This document shows positions 52,415 through 63,396 of a DNA stretch of 64,000 bases, piece by piece. The stretch comes from Amycolatopsis pittospori. GTDB lineage: Bacteria; Actinomycetota; Actinomycetes; Mycobacteriales; Pseudonocardiaceae. Made by a program: the position numbers and the translations under genes. The notes beneath the pieces are model-generated. The model did not search any database. It had not been told where the DNA came from and saw only the letters and a program-made list of their open reading frames with translations. The first letter of the stretch is position 1; every line of letters begins with the position of its first letter. The stretch is taken from NCBI RefSeq assembly GCF_013870525.1, contig NZ_JACBXD010000013.1, positions 62,001 through 126,000 of the forward strand, in the 5' to 3' direction.

Positions 52415-53337
52415 CAGACGGTCAGGACGAGCTTCCCGGTGACACGGCCGCCCTCGCCGACTTCGTGGGCCTTGGCGACGTCCTCCAGCGGGAAGGTCTG
52501 GTCGACGTGGACACGCAGTTCGCCCTTCTCGATCAGGTCGGTCAAGGCGAGGAGACCGATCTGATCGGGTTCGGCGAGCATTCCCGACGTCCGCACCCCG
52601 AGCTTTTCCGCCTTGGCGGCGACGGCTTCGCCCACGCCACCGGGAACCGCGATGAGCAGGCCGCCCGGCTTCACCGCGTCCAGCCAGCGCAGGTCGCTCT
52701 GCTCGCCGACCAGCCCGAAGAAGACGTCGACGTCGGACGCCGTCGCGCTTTCGTCGTGGTAGTCGATCGGCTCGTCCACGCCGAGCCCGCGCAGGAAGTC
52801 GTGCTTCCCGGCGCTCGCCGTGCCCAGGACGTACGCGCCGCGCGCCTTCGCCACCTGGACGGCGAGGTGGCCGACTCCGCCCGCCGCGGCGTCGATCAGC
52901 ACGCGCTGCCCGGGCCGGACGTCGGCGATGTCGACGAGTCCCTGCCACGCGGTCAGCCCGGCGAGCGGCAGCCCGGCGGCCTCTTCGTGGGTCAGGTTCG
53001 CGGGTTTGCGCACGAACTGGCGGGCGGGGGCGGTCACATGTTCGCCGTAGCCGCCGGCCTGCCGGGGGAACCACGGGAAGCCGAGGACCTCGTCGCCGAC
53101 GGCGAACCGAGTCGTCCCGACACCGAGCTCCTCCACCACCCCGGAGACGTCCCAGCCGAGGATGAAGGGCGGCTCGCCCATGAAGACGCCGTACGCCCGG
53201 GTCTTCCAGTCGACCGGGTTGATGCCCGAAGCCCGTACCCGCACGAGCACCTCGGTCGGGCCGGGCGCCGGGCGGTCGGTCTCGGTCACCTCCAGCACCT
53301 CAGGGCCACCAAGCCGCTGCTGGGTCACGACGCGCAT
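52414..53337 (-). CDS. NADP-dependent quinone oxidoreductase (zeta-crystallin-like MDR)
   Basis: A 307-residue zinc-independent medium-chain reductase: GroES-like N-terminus (PGPTEVLVRVRASGINPVDWKTRAYG), nucleotide-binding motif RVLIDAAAGGVGHLAVQVAKARGA and LPLAGLTAWQGLVDIADV. No structural Zn Cys cluster. It is divergent from an HxlR regulator. QorR/qor2 of Corynebacterium has the same arrangement, so a quinone or disulfide-stress function is likely. Confidence 0.9.
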   Translation of the reverse strand: MRVVTQQRLGGPEVLEVTETDRPAPGPTEVLVRVRASGINPVDWKTRAYGVFMGEPPFILGWDVSGVVEELGVGTTRFAVGDEVLGFPWFPRQAGGYGEHVTAPARQFVRKPANLTHEEAAGLPLAGLTAWQGLVDIADVRPGQRVLIDAAAGGVGHLAVQVAKARGAYVLGTASAGKHDFLRGLGVDEPIDYHDESATASDVDVFFGLVGEQSDLRWLDAVKPGGLLIAVPGGVGEAVAAKAEKLGVRTSGMLAEPDQIGLLALTDLIEKGELRVHVDQTFPLEDVAKAHEVGEGGRVTGKLVLTV

Positions 53338-53416
53338 CGAAAGCTCCTCTGTTGTTGGTGCTTCCCATCCTCGGCGCCTTGGTCACTTCTCGCCAGAAGG
53401 CACTTATTGGTAAACT

Positions 53417-53424
53417 AGGTACCT
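53417..53424. promoter_or_regulatory. candidate HxlR operator
   Basis: AGGTACCT is a perfect 8 bp palindrome ending 1 bp before the HxlR ATG, within GGTAAACTAGGTACC. It lies between the divergent oxidoreductase and HxlR genes and overlaps the likely -10 region (TAAACT), consistent with autorepression. Confidence 0.45.
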
Positions 53425-53425
53425 G

Positions 53426-53824
53426 ATGGATACCACCTGTGAAGTGCCGGAATCGCCGTGGGACATCTACCTGCGGAACTGCCCGTGCCGAGACGTCCTC
53501 GATCTGCTCGCCAACAAGTGGACCGCGCTGGTGCTCGGCGCGCTGTCGCGGCGGCCGCACCGGTTCGGTGAACTGCGCCGCGCCGTCGGCGGGATCAGCC
53601 AGAAGATGCTGACCCAGAACCTGCGTGCGCTCGAACGCGACGGCCTGGTCACGCGGACGGTCTACCCGACCACGCCGCCGACCGTCGAGTACGCGCTGAC
53701 CGAGCGCGGCACCGGCGCGAGCACGTTGCTCATGGCGGTCAGCGAGTGGTCGATCGCCAACTTCGACGGGATCCTCGAATCCCGCAAGAGCTACGACTCG
53801 CGGGTGATGGAACCCGTCGGCTGA
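53426..53824 (+). CDS. HxlR family redox-type transcriptional regulator (QorR-like)
   Basis: A 132-residue DUF24/HxlR winged helix: [79 protein letters not shown]. Three N-terminal Cys (CEVPES, NCPC) are positioned like the thiol switches of YodB/QorR regulators. It is divergent from the quinone oxidoreductase, which it probably represses until oxidised or alkylated. Confidence 0.9.
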   Translation: MDTTCEVPESPWDIYLRNCPCRDVLDLLANKWTALVLGALSRRPHRFGELRRAVGGISQKMLTQNLRALERDGLVTRTVYPTTPPTVEYALTERGTGASTLLMAVSEWSIANFDGILESRKSYDSRVMEPVG

Positions 53825-53920
53825 AGTCCTCCGAGGAGGCACGCGGACTTCATCGGGAAGTCGGTTCGGCGCACTAACTTGACGGACAATTGGTTCGAAC
53901 AAGTTATCTGGAGGTTCTTC

Positions 53921-55438
53921 GTGCGCAGAACGCTTTCCCTCCTGTCGGCCCTGGTGGCCGTCGCCGGGCTGACGTCCGGCGTCGCGGTCGCCGCGGCCAA
54001 GACGCCGAAAGTGCTGGTCATCGGCCTGGACGGCGCCCGGTTCGACAAGCTGCTGGCCGCCGACACCCCCAACGTCCACGCGCTCGTGCGACGCGGATAC
54101 GCCTCTCGCAGCTCCCTGTACGGCAGCGGGATGGCGCCGACGGTGAGCGGGCCGGGCTGGTCCACGATCCTCACCGGCGTCTGGCCGGACAAGCACAAGG
54201 TCAAGGACAACTCCTTCACCGGCAACGACCTCGCGTCGCATCCGAGCTGGCTCGCCCGCGCCGAAACCGCGAACCCGGCACTCGACACCTACGCGGCCGT
54301 CGATTGGAAGCCGATCGGCGACAAGATCCTGCGCACCGGCCAGGATCGCAAGTTCGTGCTCGACGGTGACAGCGCCGGCTACGAGAAGACCGACGAGCAG
54401 GTCGCCGTCGACGCGGAGAAGCATCTCAAGCAGGACAAGGCCGACGCGTCGTTCGTCTACTTCGGACAGACGGATGAGGCGGGTCACGGTCACGGCGCGG
54501 ATTCGCCGGAGTACGAAGCCTCCCTGCGCACCGACGACGCGCTGATCGGCCGCCTGCTGAAGGCGATCGACGCGCGGACGAGTCGCGCGGACGAGGACTG
54601 GTTGATCATGATCTCCGCCGACCACGGTCACACGCCGTCGGGCGGGCACGGCGGGGACACCCCCGAAGAACGGATGACGTTCGTGATCGCCGCGGGCGGC
54701 GCCGTCCCGGCCGGAACCCCTGCCGTGGCACCGAAGATCGTCGACATCGCGCCGACCGTGCTGCGGCACCTGGGCATCGCCGCTCCGGCGGCCTACGACG
54801 GCTACGCGCTCGGAGCCGCGCCTTCGGACGTCTTCGACACGGCCACCTTGAAGCCTCGCCAAGACGAGACCGGCGTGCCCGCGGGCGTGCTCGGCTGGAC
54901 TCACGACGCGCCGGGCGGCTGGACCGTGCGGAACGCCTCCGGAATGCCCGCCGGTGTCGCGGAATGGCAGGGCTGGTCCTTCACCACCGACGACTTCTGG
55001 ACCCGCACCGCCCCCGGCCAGCAGCGCGAGGCGAACGCCCGGGCGCGAGGTGTCTTCGCGGTCGCCGACCCGGACGAGTGGGACGACAAGGGTTCCCCCT
55101 CCTCGCGCGGGACTTTCGATTCCTCCCTGATCTCACCTTCGGTAGACGTCAGCGGTAAGTCCACTGTGGACGTCTCGTTCGTCTCGCACTACCGGCAGGA
55201 CGGGACGCAGCGGGGCGCTTTGACGGCGTCGTTCGACGGCGGTCCCGAGCAGAGCGTGCTCGCCTACGGGCCGGAGCCGGGTACGGCGAACAAGGGCGGC
55301 GACGTGCTTTCGGTGCCGACGTCGGCTTCGGTCAAGGTGCCCGCGGGGGCCCGGTCGGTGAAGTTGACCTGGCGGCTCTACGCGGCGGGCAACAACTGGT
55401 ACTGGGCCGTGGACGCTCCTCGGCTCGCGCCCCGGTAG
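53921..55438 (+). CDS. secreted alkaline phosphatase/phosphodiesterase superfamily protein
   Basis: A 505-residue protein with a signal peptide (RRTLSLLSALVAVAGLTSGVAVAAA). The catalytic domain (about 28-300) of the type I phosphodiesterase/nucleotide pyrophosphatase fold has KVLVIGLDGARFD (metal Asp), APTVSGPGWSTILTGVWPDKH (nucleophile region), GQTDEAGHGHG and MISADHGHTPSGGHGG (metal Asp/His). The C-terminal ~180 residues are a separate beta-rich domain (TVDVSFVSHYRQDGTQRGALTASFDGG), perhaps binding. The GTG is supported by CTGGAGG; TTGACG and TTATCT upstream may be promoter hexamers. Confidence 0.88.
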   Translation: MRRTLSLLSALVAVAGLTSGVAVAAAKTPKVLVIGLDGARFDKLLAADTPNVHALVRRGYASRSSLYGSGMAPTVSGPGWSTILTGVWPDKHKVKDNSFTGNDLASHPSWLARAETANPALDTYAAVDWKPIGDKILRTGQDRKFVLDGDSAGYEKTDEQVAVDAEKHLKQDKADASFVYFGQTDEAGHGHGADSPEYEASLRTDDALIGRLLKAIDARTSRADEDWLIMISADHGHTPSGGHGGDTPEERMTFVIAAGGAVPAGTPAVAPKIVDIAPTVLRHLGIAAPAAYDGYALGAAPSDVFDTATLKPRQDETGVPAGVLGWTHDAPGGWTVRNASGMPAGVAEWQGWSFTTDDFWTRTAPGQQREANARARGVFAVADPDEWDDKGSPSSRGTFDSSLISPSVDVSGKSTVDVSFVSHYRQDGTQRGALTASFDGGPEQSVLAYGPEPGTANKGGDVLSVPTSASVKVPAGARSVKLTWRLYAAGNNWYWAVDAPRLAPR

Positions 55439-55464
55439 CGGGTGCCGCGTTCTGGTCGCCTGAA

Positions 55465-55519
55465 GTCCGTGAAGGCCTCCTTGAGGGACCCAGAGTCCCT
55501 CAAGGAGGCCTTCACGGAC
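55465..55519. repeat. Palindrome family B, copy 3 (part of a composite repeat to about 55594)
   Basis: Same 25-5-25 palindrome as copy 1, with loop CCAGA. The following ~75 bp to GCCACTCACGA aligns with that after copy 2 (shared words CCACGGTC, GGTAGCTG, AACACT, CCACTCACGA). It lies between convergent genes: the phosphodiesterase stop at 55438 and the secreted protein stop at 55599. Confidence 0.9.
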
Positions 55520-55598
55520 CACGGTCTCGCCTCGGCAGACGGAGGTAGCTGAAACACTCTTGGCTCTGACCCGAATCTGCCACTCACGAGCCGCTCGG

Positions 55599-56030
55599 TC
55601 AGCTGTACGGGGTCGCGGTCGCGCAACTCTCGGTCTTGACGGAGCCGTCGGTCCTGATGAACCGGGCGCACCACAGGTCCCCGGTGTAGGTGGTCAGCGG
55701 GAGCGACATCGGTGCCGACAGCTTGGTGTCGCGGTAGGCGCCCTTGCTGCTCGTCGCCCACCAGCCGCGCGGCCCCCAGGCATACCAGTGACCCTGATCG
55801 GTATGGGTGTTGCCGGTTCGCGGGGCCGCGATGAAATGCATGACCGTGCAACCGACACCGGTCACGTACTTGTAATAGATGATGATGTCCTGCAGGGCCG
55901 TCACGTTTTCATCCGTCTGCCCTTCCGAGCAGGACGGTTGCATCGCTTTCGGCTGTTCGGCGGCGTTCGCCGTTCCGGACAGTCCGAGAACGGACAGCGC
56001 GATCACCGCGGACGTGAATAGCTTCCTCAT
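55599..56030 (-). CDS. small secreted protein, paralogue 1 of a tandem pair
   Basis: A 143-residue protein with a Sec signal peptide (RKLFTSAVIALSVLGLSGTANA-AE). The mature part has four Cys (PSCSEG, GVGCTVM, LWCARF, ESCATA) and the blocks QDIIIYYKYVTGVGC, GHWYAWGPRGWWA, TTYTGDLWCARFI. The next gene encodes a clear paralogue. Function unknown; the even Cys number suggests two disulfides. No membrane segment after cleavage. Confidence 0.8.
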   Translation of the reverse strand: MRKLFTSAVIALSVLGLSGTANAAEQPKAMQPSCSEGQTDENVTALQDIIIYYKYVTGVGCTVMHFIAAPRTGNTHTDQGHWYAWGPRGWWATSSKGAYRDTKLSAPMSLPLTTYTGDLWCARFIRTDGSVKTESCATATPYS

Positions 56031-56063
56031 GGAATCCCCAGTCTCGACTCGGTTTTCTCGGAG

Positions 56064-56471
56064 CTACGGGTTGGCCGTCACACATCCCTCGGTCAAGACG
56101 CCGCCACCGGCCTTGACGAACCGCGCGCACCACAGGTCGCCCTTGTACGTCGTCTTTCGCGGATAGGTCCGGTACACGTGAGAGTTGAATCGGTGGTAAC
56201 TGTCCTCTTCCGAGGCCCAGCCGCGTGGGCCCCAGAGTTGCCAGTAGCCGGAGGTGATGATGCTCTTGTCCCAGCTGTCCGCGTAGAAATCGGATACGAC
56301 GCAACCAACGGAGTGCACGTATTCGTACCAGACCACCAGGTCGTGGATTCTCGTCCGATTCGTGTCACCGGCGACGGAACACGCGGAAGCCGGCACGGGC
56401 GCCGCCGTCGCCGGTGCGGCCATTCCGAAGATCGAGAGAGCGGACATCAACGAGACGACTGCTTTTTTCAC
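56064..56471 (-). CDS. small secreted protein, paralogue 2 of a tandem pair
   Basis: A 135-residue protein with a signal peptide (KKAVVSLMSALSIFGMAAPATA). It shares with its neighbour HDLVVWYEYVHSVGCVVSDF, GYWQLWGPRGWASEE, TTYKGDLWCARFVKAGGGVLTEGCVTANP. The four Cys are conserved between the two, while the regions in between have diverged. GTG start chosen because GGGGG lies 8 nt upstream and the signal peptide begins there. The two genes are 33 bp apart and cotranscribed. Confidence 0.78.
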   Translation of the reverse strand: MKKAVVSLMSALSIFGMAAPATAAPVPASACSVAGDTNRTRIHDLVVWYEYVHSVGCVVSDFYADSWDKSIITSGYWQLWGPRGWASEEDSYHRFNSHVYRTYPRKTTYKGDLWCARFVKAGGGVLTEGCVTANP

Positions 56472-56557
56472 CGGTAACCCCCAGGGTGTCAGTGCTTCGG
56501 CAGGCGACATCGTAGGGAGACGTGCTGTCATTCCGCTGCCACGGAACAAGAGTGCGC

Positions 56558-59025
<2,468 letters not shown>

Positions 59026-59029
59026 TCAC

Positions 59030-59128
59030 TCCCTACGCCGGCATTACCCGGTCAGGTTCATGCGGTCGGCGGCACCGGGTCCTCTAGAAAGACACCAGCC
59101 GCCCTCTCAGCCCGCCATGGCGCGAGCT
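59030..59128 (-). promoter_or_regulatory. TPP riboswitch of thiCD
   Basis: Read on the minus strand the region contains GGGCTGAGAGGGCGGC, a variable P3 arm (TTTCTAGAGGACCC), CATGAACCTGACCGGGTAATGCC and the closing GCGTAGGGAGTG. These are the conserved boxes of the THI element. It ends about 10 nt before the thiC start codon. Confidence 0.93.
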
Positions 59129-59179
59129 CCCGCGGTTGTTTGGTTGTGCCCCGACCATGCCACGCCGAGGCGCGGACAA

Positions 59180-59773
59180 TCAACCCTCCAAGGCGACGGT
59201 CACTCCGAAGCCGACCAGAACACCGCCGGACGTGCGCTCCAGCCACCGCTTGACGCGATCGCGGCGCAGCCACTCGCCCAGGCGCGTGACCAGCAGGGCG
59301 AGTGCCGAGAACCAGACGACGTCGACGGCGATCCACACCGCGACGCACAGCAGCAGCGGCCACGGCCCGGCGTCGGCGGGGACGAACTGGGGGAGGAACG
59401 AGATCGCGAACACGCCGGCCTTCGGATTGCCGACGTTGATCAGGAACCCGGAGCGGAAACCACGGCCGGCGGGTTCTTCGCCGTCGTCGCCGCGCTTGCT
59501 GAAGAAGAGCGCCTTGACGCCGAGGTAGATCAGGAAGACGGCGCCCGCGACGCGCAGGACGTCGTAGGCGATCTGCGAGGCGATGAGGAGCGCGGTGAGC
59601 CCGAACACCGCCGCGAGACCCCAGAACGCGACACCCGCTTCGATGCCCGCGATGGTGGCGAACGAGTTCCTGCGCGAACCCTTCGCCGCCTGCTTGATCA
59701 GCATCACCGTCGCCGGGCCGGGGACCATCGCGATGAGGAAGGCGGCGGGGATGAAGGCCAGCAGGTTCGGCAT
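59180..59773 (-). CDS. LysE/RhtB family amino-acid exporter
   Basis: A 197-residue protein with about six membrane helices: LLAFIPAAFLIAMVPGPATVMLIKQAAKGSRRNSFATIAGIEAG (the PGPAT motif of LysE), VLRVAGAVFLIYLGVKALF and GFRSGFLINVGNPKAGVFAISFLPQFV. Exports an amino acid or metabolite; substrate unknown. It is divergent from the glucoamylase gene. Confidence 0.92.
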   Translation of the reverse strand: MPNLLAFIPAAFLIAMVPGPATVMLIKQAAKGSRRNSFATIAGIEAGVAFWGLAAVFGLTALLIASQIAYDVLRVAGAVFLIYLGVKALFFSKRGDDGEEPAGRGFRSGFLINVGNPKAGVFAISFLPQFVPADAGPWPLLLCVAVWIAVDVVWFSALALLVTRLGEWLRRDRVKRWLERTSGGVLVGFGVTVALEG

Positions 59774-59929
59774 CCCCCGATCGTCGGATACGCGACTGCT
59801 GCGAGCAACGTAATTCCGGCGGGCGACATGTCGACAGCGTTACCGGTTCACCGGTTTGGAGCATGTGCGCGCACGGGATTCACGACAGAATCCTGGGGCT
59901 CTGCACCGTTACAGAAGTCTGGGGTCGAT

Positions 59930-62104
59930 ATGCGAAAACTCTTGCTTCCGGCACTGGCGGGCGTGCTGCTCGCCGGGATGGTCCCGGCGGTGGCCGCGGC
60001 CCAGGGCGGTGAGGCGCCCGGTGCGCCCGGCGCCCATCCGAGCTGGCTCCCCGCGAACAAGACCGGCTTCGGCACCGCCCGTGACCGGGCGAGCAACGTC
60101 TGGTTCACGCTCCAGGGCGGTCGTCTCTCCGAGGTCTACTACCCGGATCTGTCCACGCCGAGCGTCCGCGCGCTCGATCTCGTCGTCACCGACGGGAAGA
60201 GCTTCGCCACCGTCGACTCCTCGGCCAAGTCCCAGCAGGTGCGCCGCACCGACGCCGACGGCCTCACCTACGAGCAGACCATCACCGACGACCAGCGCCG
60301 CTGGAAGCTCCGCAAGACCTACGTCACCGACACGGCGCGGACGAGCGTGCTGATCGACGTCGACTTCGTTTCGCTGACCGGCCGCCCCTACCAGGTGTAC
60401 GCGGTCGCGGACCCCGATCTCACGAACGAGGGATCCGACGACTCCGCCCGTTCGCAGGGCACGAGCGCGGTCGCGTCCGACGCGAAGACGGCCGCCGCGC
60501 TGACCGCGGAACCGGCTTTCTCACGCACCAGCGTGGGCTTCGCGGGTTCGTCCGATGGCATTACCCAGCTGAAGAAGACCTTCACTCTCAAGGATTACGC
60601 GAGCGCGGCCAAGGGCAACGTGCTGCTCACCGGGCAGACGTCGGCCGACGGTGTCCGCTCGCGGCACCTCACGCTTTCGCTCGGGATGGGCGCCAAGAGC
60701 GAAGACGCGCTCGCCAACGCGAAGGCGTCGCAACGGCGCGGATTCGCCGATGCCGCGCGTGCGTACGACCGCGGCTGGAAGCAGTACCTCCGCCAGGTGA
60801 AGGACGTCCCGTCGTCCCTCAAGACGAAGCAGGAACGCGACCTTTACAAGGCGTCCGTGCTCATGCTCGCGGCGAGCGAGGACAAGATCCACCAGGGCGC
60901 GCTCATCGCGTCGCCGAGCATGCCGTGGCGATTCGGCGAGAACGACCCGGAATGGTCGCCGTCGGGTACCTATCACCTGGTCTGGCCGCGTGACCTCTAC
61001 CAGATCGCGACCGGTCTGCTCGCCGCCGGCGACCGCGACGCCGCGAACCGGTCCGTCGACTACATGTTCGGTACGCAGCAGCTGCCGGACGGCCATATGC
61101 CGCAGAACAGCCACGTCGACGGCACGCCGTACTGGACTTCCATCCAGCTCGACGAGACCGCGCTGCCGATCGTGCTCGCCCAGCAGCTCGGCCGCACCGA
61201 CGCGAAGACCTGGCAGGGTGTGCGCAAGGCGGCCGAATTCCTGTTGTCCTACAAGGCGGACAACGGGCACGCGTCGCCGTACAGCCTGCAGGAGCGCTGG
61301 GAGGAACAGGACGGCTACTCGCCCTCGACGATCGCTTCGGTGATCGCCGGTCTGGTCTGCGCCGCCGACATCGCCAAGGCCAACGGCGCCACCGCCGACG
61401 CGCGGCGCTACCTCGCCACGGCCGACGCGTTCAAGGCGAAACTGGCCCAGTGGACGGTGACCACGAACGGTCCGCTTTCGAAGGACCCGTACTTCGTCCG
61501 GCTGACCAAGGACGGCAACGCGAACAACGGTACGAAGTACAACCTGGGCAACTCCAGCGTGACCATGGACCAGCGTGCGGTGACCGACGCCGGTTTCCTC
61601 GAACTGGTGAGGCTCGGCATCTACCGCGCCGACGATCCGGTGATCCGCAACAGCATCAAGGTCACCGACGCCGACATCGCGTTCACCACTCCGACGGGTC
61701 AGTTCTGGCACCGCTACACGAAGGACGGATACGGCGAGAAGGCCGACGGCTCACCCTGGGACTACACGTTCCCGGCCGAAAGCCGGACCACTTTCGGGCG
61801 GCTCTGGCCACTGCTCGCGGGTGAACGCGGCGAGTACGACCTCGCCAACGGTGATCGGTCTACGGCGGCGAAGCGCCTTCGCGACCTGGGCCGCGTCAGC
61901 AGCTCCGGCGACACCATGCCCGAGCAGGTGTGGGACGAGAACGCGCCATCGGGTCAGACGGGCTTCCCGGCGGGCACTCCGACGGCGTCCGCGACCCCGT
62001 TGGCCTGGACGCACGCCCAGTACCTCCGGCTCGCCTGGTCGGTTCAGGCCGGGAAGGTGATCGAGCAGCCGCGAGTGGTGCGCTGCCACTTCCTGGGGTG
62101 CTGA
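59930..62104 (+). CDS. secreted glucoamylase (glucan 1,4-alpha-glucosidase, GH15)
   Basis: A 724-residue secreted enzyme: signal peptide (MRKLLLPALAGVLLAGMVPAVAAA), an N-terminal beta-sandwich (about 30-280, SNVWFTLQGGRLSEVYYPDLSTPSVRALDLVV) and an (alpha/alpha)6 GH15 barrel (about 290-700) with YHLVWPRDLYQIATGLLAAGD, LPDGHMPQNSHVDGTPYW, the acid region QERWEEQDGYSPSTIA and PESRTTFGRLWPLLAGERGEY. It releases glucose from starch or maltodextrins outside the cell. The ATG sits at the signal peptide; longer upstream reading is through the riboswitch region and is rejected. Confidence 0.93.
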   Translation: MRKLLLPALAGVLLAGMVPAVAAAQGGEAPGAPGAHPSWLPANKTGFGTARDRASNVWFTLQGGRLSEVYYPDLSTPSVRALDLVVTDGKSFATVDSSAKSQQVRRTDADGLTYEQTITDDQRRWKLRKTYVTDTARTSVLIDVDFVSLTGRPYQVYAVADPDLTNEGSDDSARSQGTSAVASDAKTAAALTAEPAFSRTSVGFAGSSDGITQLKKTFTLKDYASAAKGNVLLTGQTSADGVRSRHLTLSLGMGAKSEDALANAKASQRRGFADAARAYDRGWKQYLRQVKDVPSSLKTKQERDLYKASVLMLAASEDKIHQGALIASPSMPWRFGENDPEWSPSGTYHLVWPRDLYQIATGLLAAGDRDAANRSVDYMFGTQQLPDGHMPQNSHVDGTPYWTSIQLDETALPIVLAQQLGRTDAKTWQGVRKAAEFLLSYKADNGHASPYSLQERWEEQDGYSPSTIASVIAGLVCAADIAKANGATADARRYLATADAFKAKLAQWTVTTNGPLSKDPYFVRLTKDGNANNGTKYNLGNSSVTMDQRAVTDAGFLELVRLGIYRADDPVIRNSIKVTDADIAFTTPTGQFWHRYTKDGYGEKADGSPWDYTFPAESRTTFGRLWPLLAGERGEYDLANGDRSTAAKRLRDLGRVSSSGDTMPEQVWDENAPSGQTGFPAGTPTASATPLAWTHAQYLRLAWSVQAGKVIEQPRVVRCHFLGC

Positions 62105-62160
62105 TCCCGGAGGTGTTGATTCGGTAAGGCGAACGTGTCCTGTTCGGGACGGGTCGGGCT

Positions 62161-62208
62161 GGTCGTGAGTGGCGATTCGGGTTCTAACCCTCATTGCCAC
62201 TCACGACC
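62161..62208. repeat. Inverted repeat family F (GGTCGTGAGTGGC)
   Basis: GGTCGTGAGTGGC (62161-62173) and GCCACTCACGACC (62196-62208) are exact 13 bp inverted arms around 22 nt. The same GTGAGTGGC/GCCACTCAC half occurs near 2175, 2370, 10946, 37834 and 55582, always in intergenic DNA. In the 249 bp gap after the glucoamylase gene it precedes palindrome D2. Confidence 0.8.
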
Positions 62209-62286
62209 ACCTCGGCACCGGGGTCGAAGGAGGCCGCCGATCCCACGCCCGGCCCCTTGCTTCCGCGCCGACAAGCGTCCCGTAAC

Positions 62287-62339
62287 GCAATGAACGGCCC
62301 GTTACTTGCAAATTTTGCAAGTAACGGGCCGTTCATGGC
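62287..62339. repeat. Palindrome family D, copy 2
   Basis: GCAATGAACGGCCCGTTACT.. mirrored by ..GTAACGGGCCGTTCATGGC with one arm mismatch (CAAT/ATGG). Same core as copy 1 (11004-11064). It lies 14 bp from the stop of the def gene. Confidence 0.9.
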
Positions 62340-62353
62340 ACGCGAGGGAGCGG

Positions 62354-62926
62354 TCAGTCGTCGGCGGGCTCGGGCTGAGCCTCGGGCAGCCAGGAGTTGC
62401 CCGGAACGCCCCACTTGTTCGACTTGAGCATCTTCTTCGCCGCCCGTGCGTGGCGGCCGACCAGCCGGTCGAGGTAGATGAACCCGTCCAGGTGATCCGT
62501 CTCGTGCTGGAGGCAGCGCGCGAAGTACCCCGTGCCCTCCACCTCGATCGGATTACCGTCGACGTCGAAGCCGGTGACCTTCGCCCATGAAGCTCGCCCG
62601 GTCGGGTACGACTCGCCGGGCGCCGAGAGGCAGCCTTCCCAGTCGTCGTCCGGGTCCGGCATCGTTTCCGGGATTTCCGAAGTCTCGAGCTTCGGGTTCA
62701 CCACGAGGCCCTTGTGGCGAGTGCCCTCGTCGTCAGGACAGTCGTAGACGAACACGCGCAGGTCCAGGCCGATCTGGTTGGCCGCGAGGCCCACCCCTTC
62801 GGCGGCGTACATGGTCTCGAACATGTCGTCTACGAGGGTGCGCAGCTTGTCGTCGAACTCGGTGATCTCCCGAGTCGGGTTGTGCAGCACGGGCTCGCCG
62901 GCGATCACGATGGGATGGACGGTCAC
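62354..62926 (-). CDS. def: peptide deformylase
   Basis: A 190-residue metalloprotease removing the N-terminal formyl group from new proteins. All three motifs are intact: [10 protein letters not shown] (motif 1), [10 protein letters not shown] (motif 2, Cys metal ligand) and QHETDHLDG (motif 3, His-Glu-His). It is divergent from the DUF3263/LytR_C pair, as at the mycobacterial def locus. Confidence 0.96.
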   Translation of the reverse strand: MTVHPIVIAGEPVLHNPTREITEFDDKLRTLVDDMFETMYAAEGVGLAANQIGLDLRVFVYDCPDDEGTRHKGLVVNPKLETSEIPETMPDPDDDWEGCLSAPGESYPTGRASWAKVTGFDVDGNPIEVEGTGYFARCLQHETDHLDGFIYLDRLVGRHARAAKKMLKSNKWGVPGNSWLPEAQPEPADD

Positions 62927-63084
62927 GCGCGCAGTTTAGTCGGACCCTTCTGGTAGACCCTTACCCATGACGCGCCGACGCCGATGCCGAGGAGGAGCGC
63001 CGGTTCCGTGGTCTAATGGCGCCGCGGAATGACAAGCCTGTGGTTTCACGCCCGCCGAGCACTGACCTGATTGCGAGGAGTCAG

Positions 63085-63396
63085 ATGGACGCCGCGGAGT
63101 CGATGGCTGAGCCCGACCAGCCGTCCCCGTCGGAGACCGTGAGCGGCCTCGATGAGCGTGAGCTCGACATGCTCGCTTTCGAACGTCAGTGGTGGAAGTA
63201 CGCCGGCGCGAAGGAACAGGCCATCCGCGAACGCTTCTCGATGTCGACGACGCGCTACTACCAGTTGCTGAACCGGCTCCTCGAGAAGACCGAAGCCATG
63301 CAGGCCGACCCGATGTTGGTCAAGCGCCTGCGCAAGACGCGAGCGGCCCGGCAGCGCAATCGCGCGGCCCGGCGACTGGGGATCGATCTCTCATGA
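63085..63396 (+). CDS. DUF3263 family small DNA-binding-like protein
   Basis: A 103-residue protein with LDERELDMLAFERQWWKYAGAKEQAIRERFSMSTTRYYQLLNRLLEKTEAMQADPMLVKRLRKTRAARQRNRAARR. The helix-turn-helix segment ERFSMSTTRYYQLLNRLL and basic C-terminus are typical of DUF3263. The ATG at 63085 follows GCGAGGAG by 6 nt; an upstream ATG at 63016 is less likely. Its TGA overlaps the next ATG (ATGA). Function unknown; probably a regulator of its neighbour. Confidence 0.9.
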   Translation: MDAAESMAEPDQPSPSETVSGLDERELDMLAFERQWWKYAGAKEQAIRERFSMSTTRYYQLLNRLLEKTEAMQADPMLVKRLRKTRAARQRNRAARRLGIDLS

